A DNA stretch of 64,000 bases from Bacteroidota bacterium (GTDB lineage: Bacteria; Bacteroidota; Bacteroidia; M30B66), in assembly GCA_027483445.1 (NCBI GenBank), contig JAIXUS010000018.1, forward strand, positions 124,001 through 188,000, read 5' to 3'. The translations under genes and the position numbers were made by a program. Shown here one piece after another: positions 59,120-64,000 of this stretch. How positions within the stretch are numbered: the first letter of the stretch is position 1; each line of letters starts with the position of its first letter. The notes under the pieces are model-generated. The model was given only the letters and a program-made list of their open reading frames with translations. It had not been told where the DNA came from and did not search any database.

Positions 59120-59923
59120 ATGGAAGATCTGCCAAACTCCAGTGAGAATGTCCGAGAGTACCGTAAATTCAGGACATACAGCCCAAACCGATGGAGTGAG
59201 GAAGATGTCAGGGCCGACCGGCGCAAACTATGGTTTAGTGCCATTTTTGCCGCTTTTTTACTGACAGTCATTTGGATTGTTCACCTTTTTAATTGGGCCT
59301 TTGATTTACACTTGTCGCGATTTGGGCTTGAGCCAAGAACGTTAAATGGATTGCTCGGAATTCTGTTTGCTCCGCTGCTGCACGGCGACTGGAATCATTT
59401 GCTATCGAACAGCCTTCCCCTGCTTTTGTTGTTTGGCGGTACACTTTATTTCTACAGGGGAATTGGCTTTCGGGTGCTTGTTTGGATTTGGATTTTTGGT
59501 GGATTAGGGGTTTGGCTGATCGGTCGCGACAGCTATCACATTGGTGCAAGCGGTCTGCTCTATGGTTTTGCCGCATTTCTGGCTACCAGCGGGGTCATCC
59601 GCAACGATACCCGATTGATGGCTGTATCGTTGCTGACCATTTTTCTGTATGGAAGTATGATTTGGGGTGTTCTTCCGCTGTTTAAACATGTCTCATGGGA
59701 GTCGCACTTGATGGGTGCATTGGTTGGGCTCATTTCTGCGATTGTTTATCGGCATGAAGGCCCACCTAAGCCGCAGTATTTCCTCGATGAGGACGAAGAG
59801 CCTGAAGAGGCCGCCGAGCAAGGCGTAGAGACGCCCGATACAACTCCACAGAGCACCACTGCGCCGGGTGTTCGGATTATTTACATCTACACTAAACCTG
59901 AAGAACCCGAAGCGAATCGCTAA
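59120..59923 (+). CDS. Rhomboid family intramembrane serine protease
   Basis: A 267-residue membrane protein. Rhomboid catalytic features: GIFLAPLLHGDWNHLLSN-type region at about 74-92 (HGDWNHLLSN), nucleophile serine in HIGASGLLYGF (about 140-150, GxSG) and the histidine in ESHLMGALVGL (about 194-204). It cleaves transmembrane substrates. After the last helix comes an acidic, Pro/Thr-rich tail of about 55 residues. Its TAA stop forms the first bases of the promoter element of the next gene. Confidence 0.92.
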   Translation: MEDLPNSSENVREYRKFRTYSPNRWSEEDVRADRRKLWFSAIFAAFLLTVIWIVHLFNWAFDLHLSRFGLEPRTLNGLLGILFAPLLHGDWNHLLSNSLPLLLLFGGTLYFYRGIGFRVLVWIWIFGGLGVWLIGRDSYHIGASGLLYGFAAFLATSGVIRNDTRLMAVSLLTIFLYGSMIWGVLPLFKHVSWESHLMGALVGLISAIVYRHEGPPKPQYFLDEDEEPEEAAEQGVETPDTTPQSTTAPGVRIIYIYTKPEEPEANR

Positions 59924-59928
59924 TTTTG
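59921..59928 (+). promoter_or_regulatory. -7 element of the ABC-F gene
   Basis: TAATTTTG, exact, overlapping the rhomboid stop codon and four bases before the GTG at 59933. Confidence 0.6.
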
Positions 59929-59932
59929 CCGC

Positions 59933-61792
59933 GTGAATTATCTACAGGTCGACAACTTGTCGAAAGCATACGGCGAACGGGTATTGTTCAATCAAATTTC
60001 ATTTGGACTTCAACAAGGGCAAAAGACGGCGCTCGTTGCCCTCAATGGTGCCGGAAAATCAACATTGATGAGAATCCTTGCCGGCAAAGAAATAGCCGAT
60101 TCCGGCGAGGTTGTATTTCGTAAAGATTTACGGGTCGCTTTTTTAGATCAGGAACCATCTTTTGACCCTCAGCAAAGCATTCAGGAGGCGGTGTTCGCCT
60201 GGAAAGACCCGCGCTTAGAGGCTATTCGAAACTATGAATTGTTGGTAGAAGCCGGGGCTGATGGCGATCAATTGCAGGAGGCAATTCGGTTGGTAGATGA
60301 CCTCAAGGCCTGGGACATGGAGGCCAAGGTTAAAGAAGTGTTAGGTCAGCTCGATTTGCACAACCTTGACCAACAGATGGGTAGTCTTTCCGGAGGGCAG
60401 CGCAAGCGCGTGGCCTTGGCTGCCATTCTTATTCAGGAGCCTGATTTGTTGTTTTTAGATGAGCCCACCAATCACCTCGACATCGACATGATTGAGTGGT
60501 TGGAGAGCTGGCTTCGTCAAAGCACCATGACCTTGCTGATGGTGACCCACGACCGCTATTTTCTCGACAATGTTTGCAACGATATTTTGGAGCTCGATCG
60601 GGAGGAAATGAAGCGGTACAAGGGTAATTATGCATATTACCTCGAGAAGAAAGCATCATTTAAAGAGGCCTTCAACAGTGAAGTAGAGAAAGCACGAAAT
60701 TTATTCACGAAGGAGCTTGAGTGGATGCGCCGAATGCCGAAAGCACGAGGCACAAAGGCCAAAGCACGAATTGATCAGTTTTACGATATCAAAGACAAAG
60801 CCTCGCAGCGTCTTAAAGAGGAACAGGTGCAGCTGAGTGTGAAGATGAACCGCTTAGGCGGAAAGATTCTGGAACTCATCAAGGTTTCCAAATCGTTTGG
60901 TGATCGGCAGATTATTGCGCCATTTACCTATACATTCAAGCGGGGTGAAAAGATTGGAATTGCCGGCAAAAATGGCAGTGGAAAATCGACACTGCTGAAA
61001 ATGATTATGGGAGAACTTGAGGTAGATAGCGGAAAAATTCAAACCGGAGAAACCGTTGTGTTTGGGTATTATGCGCAAGATAGCTTCAAGCCTGAGCCCG
61101 GCAAGCGGGTGATTGAGGTGGTACGTGAGGTGGCCGATGTGATTCCTTTGGCTGATGGGCGTAATCTTACGGCTTCGCAGTTGCTGCAACAATTCTTGTT
61201 CTCGCCACAAATGCAATACACCGTGGTCGACAAGCTCAGCGGAGGCGAGCGTCGCCGTTTGTATTTGTTAACGGTGTTGATGAAGAATCCGAATTTTTTG
61301 ATTCTCGATGAGCCGACGAACGACCTTGACCTGGAAACCCTCAACATTTTGCAGGATTTTCTGGAGCATTTTTCAGGCTGTGTGCTCATTGTTACGCACG
61401 ACCGTTATTTTATGGATACCCTAGCCGATCACCTTTTTGTGATGGAGGGCAATGGTCACATTCGAGATTTTAACGGGAATTATACCGATTACCGCAATGA
61501 GCTTGCGACCCAACAAAAGGCAAGCGAGCCGGTGAAGGTGAAAGTTGTGGAAGCACAACCAGAACCAAAGAAGGAGCGGAGCAAGCCTTCGTTTAAAGAG
61601 GTGCATGAATTCCAACAACTCGATTCGGAGATACCCAAGTTAGAAGAGGAGATTGCCGCACTCAGCACTCAATTAAATTCCGGAATCACCGACCATTCTG
61701 AGCTTTCGCGCATCAGCGCTAAGATTTCAGCGCTCAGTGAGGCTTTAGAATTAAAGTCGTTGCGCTGGCTTGAATTAGGAGAAAAAATGTAA
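59933..61792 (+). CDS. uup: ABC-F family ATPase (Uup-like)
   Basis: A 619-residue soluble protein with two ATP-binding cassettes. First: Walker A GAGKST (about 39-44), signature LSGGQRKRVALA (about 150-161), Walker B LLFLDEPTNHLD. Second: Walker A GSGKSTLLK (about 345-353), signature LSGGERRRLYLL, Walker B LILDEPTNDLD. No membrane domain, as in ABC-F translation factors that bind the ribosome. The C-terminal 75 residues are a coiled coil (HEFQQLDSEIPKLEEEIAAL), typical of Uup. It starts with GTG. Antibiotic resistance is not implied. Confidence 0.93.
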   Translation: MNYLQVDNLSKAYGERVLFNQISFGLQQGQKTALVALNGAGKSTLMRILAGKEIADSGEVVFRKDLRVAFLDQEPSFDPQQSIQEAVFAWKDPRLEAIRNYELLVEAGADGDQLQEAIRLVDDLKAWDMEAKVKEVLGQLDLHNLDQQMGSLSGGQRKRVALAAILIQEPDLLFLDEPTNHLDIDMIEWLESWLRQSTMTLLMVTHDRYFLDNVCNDILELDREEMKRYKGNYAYYLEKKASFKEAFNSEVEKARNLFTKELEWMRRMPKARGTKAKARIDQFYDIKDKASQRLKEEQVQLSVKMNRLGGKILELIKVSKSFGDRQIIAPFTYTFKRGEKIGIAGKNGSGKSTLLKMIMGELEVDSGKIQTGETVVFGYYAQDSFKPEPGKRVIEVVREVADVIPLADGRNLTASQLLQQFLFSPQMQYTVVDKLSGGERRRLYLLTVLMKNPNFLILDEPTNDLDLETLNILQDFLEHFSGCVLIVTHDRYFMDTLADHLFVMEGNGHIRDFNGNYTDYRNELATQQKASEPVKVKVVEAQPEPKKERSKPSFKEVHEFQQLDSEIPKLEEEIAALSTQLNSGITDHSELSRISAKISALSEALELKSLRWLELGEKM

Positions 61793-61810
61793 GCCTTTTT
61801 GAGCGCGGCT

Positions 61811-62230
61811 TTATCGGTTTACGACTTGGGTTTTCGACCAGCCATCGTGCCAGGCCTTGCGTTGTGGCGACAAAAGAATGGCAAGGATTCCACCAAATAC
61901 AGCAGCGATAGAAACGAACTTTGCCGCATTTCTGAAGATTGCCTGTAAAGCATCTGTCTGTTGAGCAGTATCACTTTGAATGCGAAGCCTCATTATCCAC
62001 TTTCCTGGTGAAGCCTGAAGCGCAGAGCTTTCCCAAATAGCCCAATACACGAAAATTCCGGAAGTGAACATCCATGCAATGCCTCGTTGAGCGATATCGG
62101 AACCCACATTCCCAACGATGAGGTAAATGAACAGGTTACTGAAGATGCTCATGATGGCTGCGTCGATCAAATCGGCCAAAGCCCTTTTCCAAAAGGCTGG
62201 GTAGGTATTTCGCGGTGAGATTGAGCTCAT
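61811..62230 (-). CDS. RDD family membrane protein
   Basis: A 139-residue membrane protein with the RDD signature: AFWKRALADLIDAAIMSI (Arg and two Asp), two further helices, and SPGKWIMRLRI. Function of single RDD proteins is mostly unknown; some act as ion exchangers. The ATG at 62230 fits: TAAGTTTG (minus 62258-62265) is a perfect -7 element, and the longer frame to 62260 would begin upstream of the transcription start. Divergent from the next gene. Confidence 0.87.
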   Translation of the reverse strand: MSSISPRNTYPAFWKRALADLIDAAIMSIFSNLFIYLIVGNVGSDIAQRGIAWMFTSGIFVYWAIWESSALQASPGKWIMRLRIQSDTAQQTDALQAIFRNAAKFVSIAAVFGGILAILLSPQRKAWHDGWSKTQVVNR

Positions 62231-62257
62231 GGGGCACGATTTTTCGTTGCCGGTTCG

Positions 62258-62265
62258 CAAACTTA
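62258..62265 (-). promoter_or_regulatory. -7 element of the RDD gene
   Basis: TAAGTTTG on the minus strand, exact, 27 bases before ATG 62230. Confidence 0.5.
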
Positions 62266-62314
62266 CGGTTTCAGCGTGAAATCGGTTTGTTGAATCTTCT
62301 TAAGTTTAGCGGCG

Positions 62315-63355
62315 ATGAAAAAATACTTCTTTCTACTGCTTATTCCCTTTTTGGGCCTAAGTGCTTGCAGAACAACGGTGAGTTATTCGGGCTTACGTCC
62401 GGCCGATATTACCCTGCCCAAGGATGTGCAATCGGTGGTGCTTGTGAACCGTTACAAGGCCGATCGGCAAAATCAGTGGATGAATGTGGTGGAAGGTATA
62501 TTCACCGGTGAGATGCTGTTTGCCGACCGGCGTGGCGTTGAGCAAGCTTTGGCAGCACTGCAAAATCGGCTTCAAAGCGGGCCTAAGTACGGCGTTTCTA
62601 TCGCATCAGAACAGCTTTTCGGAACAGGTACCGGAATTTTACCTCCGCCGCTTCCGGTAGGAGAGGTTCAGATGCTTTGCAACCGTTACAATGCACAGGT
62701 TTTAATTGCCATTGAGGGTTTTGACTCCGATATTCAGGTGAGTACACAACCTCGTCAGCGGAAGCGGACGGTGAACGGTCAGCAAATCGTGGAGAATTTT
62801 TTTGAGGCCAGGGAACTGGTACGCATCAATATGAGTTGGAGGCTTTATTTGGCCAGTACAGGAGCCGTATTCGACCAGCACACCTTGATGGCTCAAAGGG
62901 CATTTTCTGCGAATGGAAATACGCCTGATTTAGCGCGCCGAGCCTTGTTGTTTCCTGTGGATGCCATTATGCAAACCGCTTTTCAGGGTGGCGACTCTTA
63001 TGGAATACGAGTTTCGCCGAGCTGGGTAAATTATGTACGCCAGATTTATGGGCGCGCGGGAGGATCTTCTCAGTTGAAGAAAGCCCGTCGGATGGCACGC
63101 CGGGGCGACTGGGAAAATGCAGCAGTTGTGTATGAGCGGCTTTCTAAATCGACCAGGCCTAAGGTTGCGAAGCGTGCAATGTATAACAGGGCGGTTGCTG
63201 CAGAGTTTTTAGGCGATCTGGATGGAGCCTTGAACTGGGCTCGCCGTTCTGCAGATGAGTACGGGCTTCGCCAGGCCGACCGATACATTTTCACCCTTCG
63301 CGCAAGGCTAAACGAGTTACAGCGTTTGGATCAGCAGATGGAAGAAGGGAAGTAG
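62315..63355 (+). CDS. DUF6340 family lipoprotein
   Basis: A 346-residue lipoprotein (lipobox LGLSAC, Cys at 18). The N-terminal half with LRPADITLPKDVQSVVLVNRYK and FADRRGVEQALAALQNRL matches the Bacteroidota-specific DUF6340 family. Towards the end, about residues 250-335 contain TPR-like helices (MARRGDWENAAVVYERLSK, AEFLGDLDGALNWARRSAD). Function unknown; its place is the outer or inner membrane, facing the periplasm. TAAGTTTA at 62301-62308, one mismatch from the -7 element, is six bases before the ATG. Confidence 0.85.
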   Translation: MKKYFFLLLIPFLGLSACRTTVSYSGLRPADITLPKDVQSVVLVNRYKADRQNQWMNVVEGIFTGEMLFADRRGVEQALAALQNRLQSGPKYGVSIASEQLFGTGTGILPPPLPVGEVQMLCNRYNAQVLIAIEGFDSDIQVSTQPRQRKRTVNGQQIVENFFEARELVRINMSWRLYLASTGAVFDQHTLMAQRAFSANGNTPDLARRALLFPVDAIMQTAFQGGDSYGIRVSPSWVNYVRQIYGRAGGSSQLKKARRMARRGDWENAAVVYERLSKSTRPKVAKRAMYNRAVAAEFLGDLDGALNWARRSADEYGLRQADRYIFTLRARLNELQRLDQQMEEGK

Positions 63356-63479
63356 AACCTCTCTCTCCGCGGGAGAGTTACGATACTTCAAGGGCAAACA
63401 GTAATTATTGATAAGTGAAGGCAGGAGGAACAACTATGTATCTATTTGCTGTAAGTAATCTCTTTAGCCATGTTTTTCA

Positions 63480-63487
63480 TAACTTTG
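63480..63487 (+). promoter_or_regulatory. -7 element of the DUF433/DUF5615 operon
   Basis: TAACTTTG, exact, seven bases before the ATG at 63495. Confidence 0.5.
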
Positions 63488-63494
63488 ACTTGCT

Positions 63495-63734
63495 ATGGAA
63501 ATCAAAGAGTTAATTTGTATTGACGAGGAAATTCTTGGAGGTCAGCCCGTATTTAAGAACACAAGGGTTCCTATCGAGAGTTTATTTATGCATTTAGAGA
63601 AAGGAATTTCATTGGATGAATTTTTGGATGATTTTCCCAGCGTATCGAGAGATCAAGCAACAGCAATTCTGGCATTGGCAAAAAAACTCGTCACCTCTAA
63701 AAATATAGAAAAATTGTATGAAGCTGCTGCTTGA
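63495..63734 (+). CDS. DUF433 antitoxin-type protein
   Basis: A 79-residue protein of the DUF433 family: DEEILGGQPVFKNTRVPIESLF and a helix-turn-helix-like second half (ISLDEFLDDFPSVSRDQATAILALAKK). These are usually antitoxins or DNA-binding partners of PIN-like DUF5615 proteins. The partner gene begins inside its 3' end (17-base overlap), as typical for such pairs. Confidence 0.88.
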   Translation: MEIKELICIDEEILGGQPVFKNTRVPIESLFMHLEKGISLDEFLDDFPSVSRDQATAILALAKKLVTSKNIEKLYEAAA

Positions 63735-64000
63735 TGAAAATTTACCCAAAAAGCTCAAGCAAGATTTCAAAGAATTCGATGTTTACACAGTAAGGGATAA
63801 AGGTTGGAGTGGTAAGAAAAATGGAGAATTGATATCCTTGATGCTGGAGGAAAAATTTAGCGCTCTTTTAACTTTTGACAAGAATCTTCAGCATCAACAA
63901 AACTTCAAGAAATATCCATTGCCCATTTTGATTTTACATGCCGACGATAACTCCTATTTAACATTAAAAAGCTTGGTTCCAAGCATCAAAGAAGTGTTGA
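63718..64000 (+). CDS. DUF5615 PIN-like toxin-type protein (cut by the window end)
   Basis: Starts at ATG 63718 and is open to the end of the window (94 codons visible, no stop). It begins MKLLLDENLPKKLKQDF, the DUF5615 signature with the first acidic residues of a PIN-like RNase site, and continues GWSGKKNGELISLMLEEKF and LLTFDKNLQHQQN, which holds further acidic and polar site residues. Probably almost complete, as the family is about 110-120 residues. Expected to be an RNase-type toxin partner of the preceding DUF433 protein; not proven for this pair. Confidence 0.85.
   Translation, partial: MKLLLDENLPKKLKQDFKEFDVYTVRDKGWSGKKNGELISLMLEEKFSALLTFDKNLQHQQNFKKYPLPILILHADDNSYLTLKSLVPSIKEVL

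Noticed and set aside
59933-61792. ABC-F protein as an antibiotic resistance determinant
   Set aside because: Its C-terminal coiled coil and sequence are those of the housekeeping Uup type.
1-64000. CRISPR arrays, rRNA genes, insertion sequences, prophage genes
   Set aside because: None seen: no regularly spaced repeats, no transposase or phage structural proteins, no rRNA-like sequence.

Overview
The window looks like a chromosomal stretch of a Bacteroidota genome, most likely of the Flavobacteriales type. The signs are direct: many genes are preceded by the Bacteroidota -7 promoter element TAnnTTTG and lack Shine-Dalgarno sequences; one secreted protein has a type IX secretion sorting domain; and the gene repertoire (OstA-like protein, RemB/Wzi-like barrel, DUF6340 lipoprotein, two adjacent cytochrome oxidase subunits III, spoT-fur-purA order) is typical of that phylum. 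Apart from two families of intergenic repeats and a toxin-antitoxin pair at the right edge, it is core genome. There is one tRNA gene (Pro, anticodon GGG), no rRNA, no CRISPR array and no insertion sequence.

Layout. 1-8.6 kb: TPR protein, yajQ, rpsU-xerC, PiT phosphate transporter, endonuclease/phosphatase-family protein, a phosphoesterase and a DedA protein. 8.7-13.6 kb: a large TPR protein and an outer-membrane beta-barrel, probably co-transcribed. 13.6-18.7 kb: a four-gene minus-strand operon (Mpo1-like protein, MbnP-like lipoprotein, two di-heme peroxidases), then tRNA-Pro and yebC, the whole flanked by two diverged direct repeats. 18.7-26.1 kb: minus-strand operons for HhH protein-apt-secreted FG-GAP protein, and for PspC-potassium channel-RmlD-like-alanine symporter. 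26.2-32.3 kb: pruA, OstA-like, ilvE, purA. 32.3-38.2 kb: spoT, fur, STAS and the sixA-ppk pair. 38.4-45.7 kb: dacB facing aroC-AsmA-OmpA. 46-54 kb: WD40 protein, htpG, and a cytochrome oxidase assembly/subunit operon (ctaB, two subunits III, subunit IV, SCO, DUF420, small CxxC protein). 54-64 kb: RemB-like barrel, WecA-like transferase, SDR epimerase, phosphoesterase, rhomboid, ABC-F ATPase, RDD protein, DUF6340 lipoprotein and a DUF433/DUF5615 pair.

How genes may work together. The spoT-fur-STAS-purA operon joins (p)ppGpp metabolism, a metal or peroxide regulator, an anti-sigma antagonist and AMP synthesis. sixA-ppk with the PiT transporter covers phosphate and polyphosphate. The MbnP-like/di-heme peroxidase operon resembles the MbnP/MbnH and CorA/MopE copper-protein systems, in which a MauG-type enzyme oxidises a tryptophan of the partner to make a copper site; here there are two peroxidases, and one has lost the inter-heme tryptophan.

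Most interesting signals: (i) a two-copy intergenic element (6487-6615 and 45729-45940) with conserved flanks around a hairpin whose stem sequence differs while pairing is kept; (ii) the MbnP-like operon and its flanking direct repeats; (iii) a recurring arrangement of TAnnTTTG only 4-7 bases before the start codon in nine genes, which implies leaderless mRNAs; (iv) several perfect inverted repeats in front of regulatory or phosphate genes. All functional calls come from reading the sequence and remembered family knowledge; no database search was run.
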